64,000 nt of DNA from an uncultured Lachnospiraceae bacterium (lineage in GTDB: Bacteria; Bacillota; Clostridia; Lachnospirales; Lachnospiraceae). Both the position numbers and the translations under genes were made by a program. Shown here piece after piece: positions 25,974 to 35,879 of this stretch; position 1 is the stretch's first letter, and each line of letters starts with the position of its first letter. The stretch covers positions 62,001-126,000 of the forward strand of contig CANQOK010000002.1 of NCBI GenBank assembly GCA_947625465.1, read 5' to 3'. The notes under the pieces were generated by a model that ran no database searches, had not been told where the DNA came from, and saw nothing but the letters and a program-made list of their open reading frames with translations.

Positions 25974-27812
25974 TTACTCCTTTTTGATCCGCTTCTTCGA
26001 CATATAATCATTATCTGCTTCCAGTTTATCCTGCAGCCATTCCCAATCCGGCGTTCCATCCTCCCTGTACAGGGATTCCTTCGGAATGGCTGCCCATTCC
26101 AGTCCCGGCACCTCTTCCGCCGTACCGAAGACCAGATATCCGCAATGATATAAATGTAAATGTCCTTCTACCGCAGGCTCCACTGCATCCTTATCAATCA
26201 CATACAGCACATCCTTCTGCCAGCTTCCGGTCTTTGCCGCCTGCTCGTATTCCGCATAGGATTCTTCCGCTGCCCTGGGATACTGGCGGGACAGATAAAA
26301 ATAATTCATTGTCATGTTCCGTTCCCACGCAAACGCGCCCAGTTCCACATAGTACTCCGTCCGGCAGGTTTCCGGATCCACTACCAGCATCCGGCTGTAA
26401 GTGTCCGGCAGTGCTTCTAAGACCGCAGCGTCCAGGCACTGTACTTTCCGCTCCGCCGGCGTGCTGTAGGTCTGATGCAGATCTGACATTACGCCGCTGA
26501 AATCCCAGATCTGCAGCGCCGCCGTCACTGCCAGAATCCCCGGTACCCATTTTTTCGGGAACCGCTTTATCACGATCCACAGCGCCGCGATCATGACCAT
26601 ATCCATGCAGCACCACATAAACCGGCCGCCGGAACGGAATACGCCCATCAGATCCCGAATCGGCTTCCACAGCGGAATATTGAGAAATACATGACTGCCT
26701 ATCGTCATTTTCGTACTTAACGCCAGAAGAAAGAATACCACAAAACAGACCGCGATACTGATCGTCCGCGGCTTATTGCTTCCCCATAACTTCCCCCCGA
26801 TCCACTGTTTTAACGTTCCTTCCCGCTTATGTACCGCGATCCGCCAGATCCCATAGATCAGAACCAGAAGCACCAGGATCAGCATGCCGAATCCCAAATA
26901 GGCGATCCCTTCATACTGATAAAAGGAATTTGTCTTTAACGCCGGCAGGATTTTTGAAAATCCATAGGAATTGATCAGGGAATTCACATTTGCGGAATAC
27001 TGGCCAAAGCCCTTGGCGTTGCCGCTTACCCCTCCGGCAAATCCGCCCAGCACAAACATATTGGCAAGCACGCTGGCACAAAACGCGCCGAATGTGATCC
27101 CCGCGTATTTCCAATTCTTATCCCGCAGGACGGACTCTAACAGCAGGCACAGCATAATGCCGCCCACCATAAAGACAAAATAACTCTGGATCCAGATACA
27201 AAGCCCGCCCAACAGTGCCCAGACTGCCGCGCTTTTCCCCGGCTTCCGGAACTTATCCTGATACAGCCAGACCGCAAATGCCGCCAAAATCAGGAAATGC
27301 GCCGCCAGCGCCGTATGTCGGCTGTTTCCCATATAATCCATATATCCGAACAGACGCTGCAGCACCGGAGAAAGCAGGATAAAGAAAATACTTCCCAGCC
27401 CGACCTGTACGGGTTTTCTGGTAAACCGTCCCGCAATCACGGCCCCCATCGCGCCGTTTAACGCATAACAGACAAGCCCGAACCATCCGAAATACTGAAA
27501 CGTCTCCGGCAGAACCGGCATCAGCAGCTTACTGAAGACCGCAAACAGCGGGATCGCATCAATATATAAAATACTGATCGGATACTGATAGGTCAGTCCT
27601 TCTGTCATCCCAATGGGAAAGGTCCAGGGAGTGGCACGGTAATATAGCGACGCGATATAATGCTGCTGCAGATCATCTCCGGTAAACAGCCAGTCCTCGT
27701 ATGTCACGTCCAACACCCGCACCCCGTAGATCCCGATAAAAAACAGGATCCCCAGCGCCATTCCGATCAGCCAGAAGCTGCGGTCATAAATTGTTTTCCT
27801 TTGTAAATTCAT
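25974..27812 (-). CDS. Large polytopic membrane protein, DUF6311/YfhO-like (putative GT-C glycosyltransferase)
   Basis: The product has 612 residues. ATG 27812 follows ACGGAG; an in-frame TTG at 27830 is less likely. About twelve membrane segments precede a C-terminal soluble domain of about 150 residues. The first extracytoplasmic loop, DWLFTGDDLQQHYIASLYYR followed by TPWTFPIG, has the acidic and aromatic pattern of GT-C enzymes and resembles DUF6311 proteins. It likely uses a polyprenyl-phosphate sugar donor outside the membrane. It lies 22 bp after the preceding GT-C-like gene in the operon. Confidence 0.8.
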   Translation of the reverse strand: MNLQRKTIYDRSFWLIGMALGILFFIGIYGVRVLDVTYEDWLFTGDDLQQHYIASLYYRATPWTFPIGMTEGLTYQYPISILYIDAIPLFAVFSKLLMPVLPETFQYFGWFGLVCYALNGAMGAVIAGRFTRKPVQVGLGSIFFILLSPVLQRLFGYMDYMGNSRHTALAAHFLILAAFAVWLYQDKFRKPGKSAAVWALLGGLCIWIQSYFVFMVGGIMLCLLLESVLRDKNWKYAGITFGAFCASVLANMFVLGGFAGGVSGNAKGFGQYSANVNSLINSYGFSKILPALKTNSFYQYEGIAYLGFGMLILVLLVLIYGIWRIAVHKREGTLKQWIGGKLWGSNKPRTISIAVCFVVFFLLALSTKMTIGSHVFLNIPLWKPIRDLMGVFRSGGRFMWCCMDMVMIAALWIVIKRFPKKWVPGILAVTAALQIWDFSGVMSDLHQTYSTPAERKVQCLDAAVLEALPDTYSRMLVVDPETCRTEYYVELGAFAWERNMTMNYFYLSRQYPRAAEESYAEYEQAAKTGSWQKDVLYVIDKDAVEPAVEGHLHLYHCGYLVFGTAEEVPGLEWAAIPKESLYREDGTPDWEWLQDKLEADNDYMSKKRIKKE

Positions 27813-27834
27813 CTTTTTCTCCGTTTCCAACCGT

Positions 27835-29346
27835 TTATGCCTTCACAAACAGCGCCGCCAGGGAAAATACAATAAAAATCCCCACTGGCGCTGTCCGCAG
27901 CCAGATATATCCGCCAAGCCATTCTTCCGGCGCTTCCTTTCGGTTCCGGTTTTTATATTCCCACAGCACAAACAGCATGGCTGCCGTCACGACGCCCGCG
28001 AACAAAGACATATAAAGATCCGGATTGATCCCGATCCCCTTTAAGATACCGGAAATCGAGCCGCCCTGATTCTTCATCTGAAATACTTTTGACAAAAATC
28101 CGCCCTCTGCCATATTCTGGTCATAGGCGCGCGGCCAGCCCAGTCCCGCCAGCAAAATAACAAACAGAGAAATACAGGTATCCAGCAGACAGGCGGTCCG
28201 GAACCGTCTGGCCCCAGCCAGCGCCATTGTGAAAAACGGCACGGCTAACAGCAGCCAATTCGGATGCCATGAAACAAACAGCATAAACAGCCCGAAAACC
28301 AGCATCGGCAGGATAAAATACAGATTCCGGCGGTCTTTTTCCCCATATCCCGCGTTCTCCTCTTCTCCCGACGGCGCAGGGGCCTCCGGCGTCCGCACGG
28401 CATAGGCCGCCACACAGACAACCACAAATCCAATGATAAAAAATCCTGCCGTTCCTTCCTGCAGATTCAGCGAATACCCGTAACCGGATGCAAAAAAGCG
28501 GTCTACGAATCCGTACAGATCCTCCATGAAGGCTTTGACCTCTCCATAACCGGGATCAAAATGATAGATTCCTGCCTGCAGCAGCGTCCCTGCCATAACC
28601 AGGATCCCGTTCCGCAGCAGATACAGGAGCCGTTTTTCCTGCAGCAGCAGAATCGGCAGAATCCCCAGCAGAATATACGGTTTATACAGCACGGCGACAG
28701 AAAAATAAATCAATTCCCGCCGCACATTCCCGGCTAAAAGCGCCCGGATCCCCAGCAAAGCAAAAAACAGCGGAAAAATATCCAGATGCATAATGATCAG
28801 CGACAGAAAAATAAACAGGGAAGAAGACGCAAACAGAAATCCGATCCATTTTGCCTTCTCCTCCGGATAGCCCAGTCTGCGCGCGATATCCTGCATGATC
28901 CGCACCATGGCAAGCAGCAGGATCAGATACAGCGCTTTCACCACAAACTGATAGGGCAGCAGCGGCAGATTCAGGGAGAACAGCCGGTCCGCCGCGTAAA
29001 GCGGCAGATTCACAAACCCCAGCGTCATATAGTTGAGGGCGGAATAATTGGCGCCTGCCTGCAGCGTGTCCGGCCAGCCAGCAAATGCTCCGTTTTCTGC
29101 CATATCGTTTACAACCGAGTAAAACCGATGCGCTTCCCCGCGGAAAAAGCAGTCGTTAAATACCAGAGACTGCCGCATCGTCAGGGAAAAATCGTGATAA
29201 AAACAGAAGAACAAAAATACGGGCAGCAGGACCAGTCCCAACAGACACCAGTCCCGGACTGCCGGCCCTTTTTTGTTTTCCGCCGGAAAAAACATCTCTT
29301 TGATCCCATATGCAGTTTTACGGCCTCTATTTTTTAATCCGCTCAT
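27835..29346 (-). CDS. Polytopic membrane protein, putative GT-C mannosyltransferase-like
   Basis: A 503-residue protein with about eleven membrane segments and no large soluble tail. The first loop after helix 1, MRQSLVFNDCFFRGEAHRFY, and LYKPYILLGILPILLL resemble DUF2029/PIG-M-type GT-C mannosyltransferases, though I see no unambiguous motif. Its start overlaps the end of the upstream YfhO gene by 20 bp, so translation is probably coupled. It presumably transfers a sugar from a lipid carrier onto a surface glycan. Confidence 0.75.
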   Translation of the reverse strand: MSGLKNRGRKTAYGIKEMFFPAENKKGPAVRDWCLLGLVLLPVFLFFCFYHDFSLTMRQSLVFNDCFFRGEAHRFYSVVNDMAENGAFAGWPDTLQAGANYSALNYMTLGFVNLPLYAADRLFSLNLPLLPYQFVVKALYLILLLAMVRIMQDIARRLGYPEEKAKWIGFLFASSSLFIFLSLIIMHLDIFPLFFALLGIRALLAGNVRRELIYFSVAVLYKPYILLGILPILLLQEKRLLYLLRNGILVMAGTLLQAGIYHFDPGYGEVKAFMEDLYGFVDRFFASGYGYSLNLQEGTAGFFIIGFVVVCVAAYAVRTPEAPAPSGEEENAGYGEKDRRNLYFILPMLVFGLFMLFVSWHPNWLLLAVPFFTMALAGARRFRTACLLDTCISLFVILLAGLGWPRAYDQNMAEGGFLSKVFQMKNQGGSISGILKGIGINPDLYMSLFAGVVTAAMLFVLWEYKNRNRKEAPEEWLGGYIWLRTAPVGIFIVFSLAALFVKA

Positions 29347-32122
29347 TTTCGATCTCTCCGATCTGTTCTTTCACCTTTGATCTGAAATCTTTCTTTTGCA
29401 TTTTATACCATATCTGTATCTGAATTACAATAAAAAATCCCAATAACGACGCGAAGATCCCCGCGAACAGCCATGGCGTCCGATAGGTCAGGAGGATTTC
29501 ATGGGTTCCCGGCTCCAGCAGCAATCCGGTGTAAATACCGTTTACCCGCAGCCGGTCTGCCTCCTTTCCGTCTACAAACGCGCTCCAGCCGTCCGCATAA
29601 GGAATGCTTAAACACAGCAGCTTTGGTTCGCTGACCGTGACCGTACCGGTGATCTGATTGGTTCCGATCTCATAATCTGTCAGCGCCTCCTGCGATAAGG
29701 CCTTTGTCTGCTTTTCGTAATTTTTCATGGGCTGCGCATAAACAGCCAGATTTCCGATCTCATAAGTTCCCGCCCTGCTGAATACGATCTTACAGGTAGT
29801 CAGGCTGTCTTTGTGGTAACCCAGATTAAACAGGTAATTTTCCCTGCCGTTATACCAGTTCCAGGTTTTTGACACTACGGCGGTCTCCGTCTCCAGTCCG
29901 CCCCCGTATACTGTTATATAGCAGCTCCGGACTGCCGATCTGTCCGGTATCTTTAAGGCGTTCATCTCCAGATAAACCTCACAGTCCGCCGGACTTGCAA
30001 AGGTAAGCACCAGATACCCTTCTTTCTTTTTAACCGTGATCGTTCCGTTCTCATAGGTCAGATTTTCGCAGTCCGTGACCGCAGCTTCAACTTTTTGCGC
30101 CGTCAGCAGCGGTTCGGCTTCCTTCAGCTGTTCCGTAGCCCGGGCAAGCGCTTCGCTCCCGTTTTCCCCGCCGTCTCCGTCTTCCAGCAGCGCGCACTGC
30201 AGGGCTGCCTCCTGTTTTCCCAGGTCCGTCAGCCGTTCATAGTTTTCTTTTGTTATATAACTGTCATACGTATAGCCAAACGGCAGTGCCAGTTTATTCT
30301 CATAAATTCCGCAGCGCACATCCCCCAGGAGCTTTTCTTCCGTCTTTTCATACCCATAGGGAACCGCCTGCGATTCCGCTTCCGAAGCTGCAAAATATTT
30401 GACGTTCGCCAGTTCCATCATTGCAGTCCGGTTATCCATTCCGTTGATCTTAAACGGGATATCGTAAACATCCGCCACCTGCATCTCCTGCATATAGGAA
30501 ACCAGATTGGAATTCGCGATACTGAAATATCCGGCGATCCCGTACTGTCCCGTTACCATCGCCGCATTTTCCGTAGGTTTCCACGCCGCATCCGTCCGGT
30601 AAAAATCATTTTTATTTCCGTCCGGCAGCAGAGACATAGGCGTCTCACTGAGAAAAGTATGCGCTGTGCCGGCAGGCTGAAATTCTTTTACATACCCTTC
30701 CATCTGATACACGCAGAAACCGCCTGCCATCAGCTGCAGACAGACCGCGCCCAGCAGCAGGCCGTACCGATGTTTTTCTTTGAGCGGCAGCCAGAGCGCC
30801 GACAAGATAACGCCCAGAAAGACCAGTCCGGATACCGCCCACCAGTTCCCTTTCCAGATCACAAATCCATACGCAGACAGAAGCAGGCCGCCAACGGCCA
30901 TCAGCGCGGTTTTGGCCAAAACCGCACTCTGTTTCCACGCGGTAAGCAGCAGATTCCCCCGCTGCAGCAATTCCGGCAGCATAACCGTAATGACCAGCGC
31001 CAGGACAAAGGTAAATAAAAACATCCATCTGCCCGACTGATAGGAGAAGCCGTTTAAAATATAGCCGCCTGCCGGAATGAGCATAAACAGAACGGCAATC
31101 CCCATTCCCCAGCGCAGTTTCTTCTGTTTTCTTCCCAATCCGGTGAAAAGCGAAACGACAGAAATCAGCCCGATCGCCGTCATTCCCGGATAATCCCAGG
31201 TATCCTTCGGCACCGCCATGGAAACCAGCATTTCCAGATAGGTCCCCGCTTCATAAAGAACCGGGTTTTTCATACTGATCTGCGCGGTGTCCCGCATACT
31301 GGAAAAATAACCGCCCAGCGCCGGCAGAAAGATCACGCCGGCACACAAAATCCCCACTGCATACGCGCCCATATTTCTCAAAACGGAACCGATCAGTTCC
31401 CGTACCCGGTTTTTAGGATAGCTTGCCAGCGTACAGATCACGATATAGACCGCCAGAAAACAGGTGATCATATAGAGAAAATAAAAACCGTTCAGCGCAG
31501 TCAGTCCGATCATGCCGATCATCAGCCACGGCTTCTTTTTTTCGATCAGTCTGTCCGCTCCGATCAAAATAAGCGGCAGATACATCATAGGCGCGATAAA
31601 AAACGGATGCCGCACCGCCGTATACAAGACATATCCGGAAAACGCGTAGCACAGCGCACCCACCAGGATCGCCCTGCCGTCCAGATTCCGGTGCTTCGCA
31701 TATCCCGCAAATGACAAGCCGGCCAGATAAATGCGCAGGACGACCAGCACATGGTAAAATAGTTCCGTCCGCGCAGGCGGCACCAGTGCCGACAACAGCA
31801 GCAGCGGATCGCCCAGGCCGTAAAAATTCAGCGTGGAGAGGATATCCTCTCCCATATCAATGGAAAAATCATAGAAGGGAATCGAAAAATGGCCGGAAAA
31901 AAGATTCCGAAAAAATTCCCGATAATAATTTCCCAGATATTCCAGCACTGCGTAATGCTGTTTAATTCCGTCCGTATCCCAGATAAACGATTTGCCGTTC
32001 ATGAGAAACGGAAGAAACGCGATAAAAAAAATAACCAGAAAAAGGGCTGTGTAACACAGCCAGAATTTTCCGGTTTTTTTCAGTCCTGTATGTTGTTTCT
32101 CTGCCCCTATCTGCCGCCCCAT
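29327..32122 (-). CDS. YfhO family membrane protein (putative glycosyltransferase)
   Basis: The product has 931 residues. ATG 32122 follows GGAGGACTTTG. It has about twelve membrane segments (residues 20-480), an extracytoplasmic part (about 490-880) and a final helix. The helix 1-2 loop FIWDTDGIKQHYAVLEYLGN has the YfhO acidic signature, and LSIPYADGWSAFVDGKEADR is the family's C-terminal hallmark. It shares organisation with the protein at 14489. It lies in the GDP-rhamnose operon 45 bp after the phosphohexomutase, so it probably decorates the same polysaccharide or a teichoic acid. Confidence 0.88.
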   Translation of the reverse strand: MGRQIGAEKQHTGLKKTGKFWLCYTALFLVIFFIAFLPFLMNGKSFIWDTDGIKQHYAVLEYLGNYYREFFRNLFSGHFSIPFYDFSIDMGEDILSTLNFYGLGDPLLLLSALVPPARTELFYHVLVVLRIYLAGLSFAGYAKHRNLDGRAILVGALCYAFSGYVLYTAVRHPFFIAPMMYLPLILIGADRLIEKKKPWLMIGMIGLTALNGFYFLYMITCFLAVYIVICTLASYPKNRVRELIGSVLRNMGAYAVGILCAGVIFLPALGGYFSSMRDTAQISMKNPVLYEAGTYLEMLVSMAVPKDTWDYPGMTAIGLISVVSLFTGLGRKQKKLRWGMGIAVLFMLIPAGGYILNGFSYQSGRWMFLFTFVLALVITVMLPELLQRGNLLLTAWKQSAVLAKTALMAVGGLLLSAYGFVIWKGNWWAVSGLVFLGVILSALWLPLKEKHRYGLLLGAVCLQLMAGGFCVYQMEGYVKEFQPAGTAHTFLSETPMSLLPDGNKNDFYRTDAAWKPTENAAMVTGQYGIAGYFSIANSNLVSYMQEMQVADVYDIPFKINGMDNRTAMMELANVKYFAASEAESQAVPYGYEKTEEKLLGDVRCGIYENKLALPFGYTYDSYITKENYERLTDLGKQEAALQCALLEDGDGGENGSEALARATEQLKEAEPLLTAQKVEAAVTDCENLTYENGTITVKKKEGYLVLTFASPADCEVYLEMNALKIPDRSAVRSCYITVYGGGLETETAVVSKTWNWYNGRENYLFNLGYHKDSLTTCKIVFSRAGTYEIGNLAVYAQPMKNYEKQTKALSQEALTDYEIGTNQITGTVTVSEPKLLCLSIPYADGWSAFVDGKEADRLRVNGIYTGLLLEPGTHEILLTYRTPWLFAGIFASLLGFFIVIQIQIWYKMQKKDFRSKVKEQIGEIENERIKK

Positions 32123-32167
32123 CAAAGTCCTCCATACCTTATGCGCTTATCGTTTCCCCGCCCGCTT

Positions 32168-33871
32168 TTATTTTACGATCCGGGTAAAAAATTCTTTCAG
32201 TGCCGCAATCTTCGCTTCTCCGTCCGCTTTGGTATCGGCCCGAAGCGTATAATAAATCTTTAATTTCGGTTCCGTACCGGACGGACGCACGATCACCGTT
32301 GCGTCTCCCTCCAGTTCCAGCGCGATTACATTGGATTTCGGTAATTTCAGCGTTTCCACACTTCCGTCCGCCATCCGTTTTTTTGCCTGCAGGTAATCCG
32401 CTGTGGAAATGACCGGTTTCCCCGCGATAGCGGCCGGCGTATGCTCCCGCAGTCCGTCCATGATCTCCTGCATCCGGGCAAAGCCGCTTTCCCCTTCAAA
32501 CGCTGCCGACTGCTGCGTTTCCAGATACACGCCGTATTCCGCGTACAGATCCTCCAACATGTCGATCAGGGATTTCCCCTGCCCTTTATAATAAGCAAAC
32601 ATTTCGCAGATCAGCAGGGAGGCGTTCACGCCGTCTTTATCCCGTACAAAGCTGCCGCTTAAATAGCCGTAACTTTCCTCAAATCCAAAGATATAGCGGT
32701 CCGCTTCCTGATTCTGCTCTAAAAATCCGATCTGTTCCCCGATAAATTTAAATCCGGTGAGCACGCGCCGCAGTTCAACCCCGTATTTTTTCGCGATGGG
32801 GTTGATCATGCCGGTAGAAACAATGGTGCTGACCGCTACCGGCTGTTTTGGCATCGTGCCGTTTTGGGTCCGCATTCTGCACACAAAGTCAAAGAGCAGC
32901 ACGCCCATCTGATTTCCCGTGATCAGCGTATAGCCCTCCGGCGTCCTTACTGCCGCGCCCACCCGGTCACAGTCCGGATCCGTTGCCAGCAGCAGATCAC
33001 TCTGTACTTCTTCCGCCTTTCTAAGACCGACTTCCAGCGCCTCCCGGATCTCCGGATTCGGATAAGGACAGGTCGGGAAATTACCGTCCGGCATTTCCTG
33101 TTCCTTCGGGATCACGATATTGGTAAACCCGTTTCTGGCCAGACAGGTCGTCACACATCTTCTGCCGGAACCGTTTAACGGCGTATAGACGATCGATACA
33201 TTCTTATCGATTCCCTTACACAGCGCCTGTCCGGATACCGCTGCCATATAAGCCTCAAACACTTCCTCGCCAATAACAGAAATCCTGCCGTCCGCAATTC
33301 CCTGTTCAAACGGAACCGCTTTTACATCCGCAAACAGATCTGCCTGTTCGATCTGTTCCAGCACTGCTTTCGCCGCTTCCAGGGTAATCTGGCAGCCGTC
33401 CGCTCCGTATACCTTGTACCCGTTATATTTTGAAGGGTTATGACTGGCCGTTACCACAACGCCCGCACTGCAGTTCAGATACCGTACCGCAAAGGATAAC
33501 GCCGGCGTAGGCATCAGTTCTTTATAAATATGTACGGCAATGCCGTTAGCTGCGAATACGCCGGCAGCCCGCTTCGCGAATACATCCGACAGGATCCGGC
33601 TGTCATAGGCAATGGCAACCGAAGGCGTCTCAAACTTCGCGTTTAGATAATTCGCCAGCCCCTGACTCGCCTTCCCGACCGTATACAGATTCATCCGGTT
33701 CGTGCCTGCCCCGATCACACCGCGCAGTCCGCCGGTTCCAAATTCCAGGTCCCGGTAAAACCGGTCGCTGATCTCATCCTGATCGCCCGCGATCTCTTTT
33801 AATTCCTGCTGCATCTGCTCATCTGCGGCCTGTTCCAGCCACCGTTCATATTCTTCTTGTGCTCTGTTCAT
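32168..33871 (-). CDS. Phosphoglucomutase/phosphomannomutase
   Basis: The product has 567 residues. ATG 33871 follows GGAGAGGAAA; an ATG at 33883 overlapping the rmd stop is the alternative. The alpha-D-phosphohexomutase domains are complete: the phosphoserine loop VTASHNPSKYNGYKVYG, the metal loop ATDPDCDRVGAA, the sugar loop GFEESYGYL and the phosphate-binding RPSGTEPKLKIYY. Placed between rmd and yfhO, it most likely converts mannose-6-phosphate to mannose-1-phosphate for GDP-mannose, with glucose-phosphate activity also likely. Confidence 0.94.
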   Translation of the reverse strand: MNRAQEEYERWLEQAADEQMQQELKEIAGDQDEISDRFYRDLEFGTGGLRGVIGAGTNRMNLYTVGKASQGLANYLNAKFETPSVAIAYDSRILSDVFAKRAAGVFAANGIAVHIYKELMPTPALSFAVRYLNCSAGVVVTASHNPSKYNGYKVYGADGCQITLEAAKAVLEQIEQADLFADVKAVPFEQGIADGRISVIGEEVFEAYMAAVSGQALCKGIDKNVSIVYTPLNGSGRRCVTTCLARNGFTNIVIPKEQEMPDGNFPTCPYPNPEIREALEVGLRKAEEVQSDLLLATDPDCDRVGAAVRTPEGYTLITGNQMGVLLFDFVCRMRTQNGTMPKQPVAVSTIVSTGMINPIAKKYGVELRRVLTGFKFIGEQIGFLEQNQEADRYIFGFEESYGYLSGSFVRDKDGVNASLLICEMFAYYKGQGKSLIDMLEDLYAEYGVYLETQQSAAFEGESGFARMQEIMDGLREHTPAAIAGKPVISTADYLQAKKRMADGSVETLKLPKSNVIALELEGDATVIVRPSGTEPKLKIYYTLRADTKADGEAKIAALKEFFTRIVK

Positions 33872-33882
33872 TTTCCTCTCCA

Positions 33883-34851
33883 TTATTCCGCATTTTCCTG
33901 ATTCTGATTCCGCCAGTAATCCAATACATCTCCGATGGTCTGTTCCAATGGGATCTCCGGCTTCCAGTCTGTCGCTTCAAGCAGACGGCTGATATCCGCC
34001 GCGATCACCGGCACATCCGACGGCCGCATCCGGTCCGGATCCGTCTCCACCCGGATCTCACACTTTGCCTGCCGCAGGATTTCCGCCAATACCAGCGAAA
34101 TCGCGATATCTCTGCCGCTTCCTACATTATAAGTAACGCCGCTTTTTCCGGTCTGCGCCAGCATCCCATAGGCCCGCACCACATCCCGCACATCCGTGAA
34201 ATCCCGGCGCGCGGAAAGGTTTCCCACCGACAATACCGGCGGCTGCTTTCCGGCTTCGATATCCGCAGCCTGTTTACAGAAATCAGAAACCACAAACTGC
34301 GTCGTCTGCCCCGGTCCGATGATGTTAAACGCCCGTATCATCATCACATCCAGTCCGTAAGCTCTGGCGTAAATCTGTCCCAGCAGATTCTGGCATGCCT
34401 TCGTCGCCGCATAGATGTTCCCGGGCCGGATCGGATTCTCCTCCCGAATCGGAAGCTCCGTCTCTTCGATATAGCCATATTCCTCGCCTGAGCCTACCAA
34501 CAGAACCCGCGGTTTGTGCCCGGTCCGCTCCGCAACTCTCCGAACAGCCTCCAGCACATAAACCGCTCCCTTTATGTTGACGTCCACGGTCAGATCCGGC
34601 CGTTTCCAGGACAGCGCGACGGAACTCTGCGCCGCCAGATGAAAAATATAATCCGGACAGAAACCCGCGATCAGCCGCTCGGTCGCCGCTCGGTCCAGAA
34701 TATCCAGATTCACGATCTGCCCGTGATTCATTTGCATTTGTTCCAAAGCCAGTTTTGTACAACAGACAGACCATCCGTACTGCCGGTACAGATGGTCTGC
34801 CAGATAGTGTCCTACAAATCCGGCTCCGCCAATAATCAAAGCCTTTTTCAC
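33883..34851 (-). CDS. rmd: GDP-6-deoxy-D-mannose reductase (GDP-D-rhamnose synthesis)
   Basis: A 322-residue extended short-chain dehydrogenase starting at GTG inside the gmd stop codon (4-bp overlap). The nucleotide motif [15 protein letters not shown] and the active-site pair YAATKACQN are clear, with GSGEEYG in place of the usual Ser/Thr strand. It fits RMD, which reduces the 4-keto sugar made by Gmd to GDP-D-rhamnose, better than fucose synthase (GER/WcaG), which is also an epimerase. Tight coupling to gmd supports the call. Confidence 0.86.
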   Translation of the reverse strand: MKKALIIGGAGFVGHYLADHLYRQYGWSVCCTKLALEQMQMNHGQIVNLDILDRAATERLIAGFCPDYIFHLAAQSSVALSWKRPDLTVDVNIKGAVYVLEAVRRVAERTGHKPRVLLVGSGEEYGYIEETELPIREENPIRPGNIYAATKACQNLLGQIYARAYGLDVMMIRAFNIIGPGQTTQFVVSDFCKQAADIEAGKQPPVLSVGNLSARRDFTDVRDVVRAYGMLAQTGKSGVTYNVGSGRDIAISLVLAEILRQAKCEIRVETDPDRMRPSDVPVIAADISRLLEATDWKPEIPLEQTIGDVLDYWRNQNQENAE

Positions 34852-35870
34852 ACTAACTCCTTTTCTACCAGCGCCAGGTCATTTTCTGCCATGCGCTCTA
34901 CCAGTTCCTTAAAGGAAATCTCACGAACCCAGCCCAGCTTCTTCTCCGCCTTTGCCGGGTCGCCAAGCAGCACATCTACCTCTGCCGGACGGAAAAACTG
35001 CGGATTCACCCGAACCACTGTTTTGCCGGTTGCCTTGTCAATCCCGATCTCATTGACGCCGCTGCCCTGCCATGCAATTTCCATTCCCGCACAGGCAAAC
35101 GCGATCTCCACAAACTCCCGGACCGTTCTGGTCTCTCCGGTTGCGATCACATAGTCGTCCGGCGCATTCTGCTGCAGCATCAGCCACATCCCTTTTACAT
35201 AATCTTTGGAATGTCCCCAGTCACGTTTGGAATCCAGATTGCCCAGCTCCACACATTCCTGAAGACCGAACTTGATCCTGGCAGCGGCGTCTGTGATCTT
35301 CCGTGTCACAAACTCTTTGCCGCGCCGCTCGGATTCATGATTGAACAAGATCCCGGAGCAGGCATACATGTCATAGCTTTCCCGGTAATTCTTCGTAATC
35401 CAGTGCCCGTACAGTTTGGCGACGCCATAAGGAGAGCGGGGATAAAACGGAGTCGTCTCCCGCTGCGGCATCTCCTGTACCAGACCAAACATCTCGCTGG
35501 TGGACGCCTGATAAAATCTGGCTTCCGGCTTTACGGTCCGGATCGCCTCCAGCATATTGGTAACGCCCAAAGCGTCTATATCCGCGGTCCCGATCGGGGT
35601 ATCCCAGGAGGTCGCCACAAAGGACTGGGCCGCCAGGTTATAGACTTCATCGGCCTGAGAGATCCGCATTGCCTTGATCAGGGAAATCGGGTCCGTCATG
35701 TCCGCATAGATCAGATGCACCTGATCCTTAATATGGGCAATATTGCCGTAATCTACCGTACTTTTTCTCCGCCAGATCCCATATACTTCATATCCCTTTT
35801 CCAGCAGCAGCTCTGCCAGATAAGAACCGTCCTGTCCTGTAATTCCTGTAATCAGTGCCTTTTTCATCAT
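34848..35870 (-). CDS. gmd: GDP-mannose 4,6-dehydratase
   Basis: A 340-residue enzyme converting GDP-D-mannose to GDP-4-keto-6-deoxy-D-mannose. Visible are [19 protein letters not shown], the catalytic TSEMFG and [10 protein letters not shown] (Tyr and Lys), [16 protein letters not shown] and the Gmd-specific [13 protein letters not shown]. Two adjacent ATGs follow GGAGGAAACG. It lies 9 bp after manC and overlaps rmd, forming the core of the GDP-rhamnose unit. Confidence 0.96.
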   Translation of the reverse strand: MMKKALITGITGQDGSYLAELLLEKGYEVYGIWRRKSTVDYGNIAHIKDQVHLIYADMTDPISLIKAMRISQADEVYNLAAQSFVATSWDTPIGTADIDALGVTNMLEAIRTVKPEARFYQASTSEMFGLVQEMPQRETTPFYPRSPYGVAKLYGHWITKNYRESYDMYACSGILFNHESERRGKEFVTRKITDAAARIKFGLQECVELGNLDSKRDWGHSKDYVKGMWLMLQQNAPDDYVIATGETRTVREFVEIAFACAGMEIAWQGSGVNEIGIDKATGKTVVRVNPQFFRPAEVDVLLGDPAKAEKKLGWVREISFKELVERMAENDLALVEKELV

Positions 35871-35879
35871 CGTTTCCTC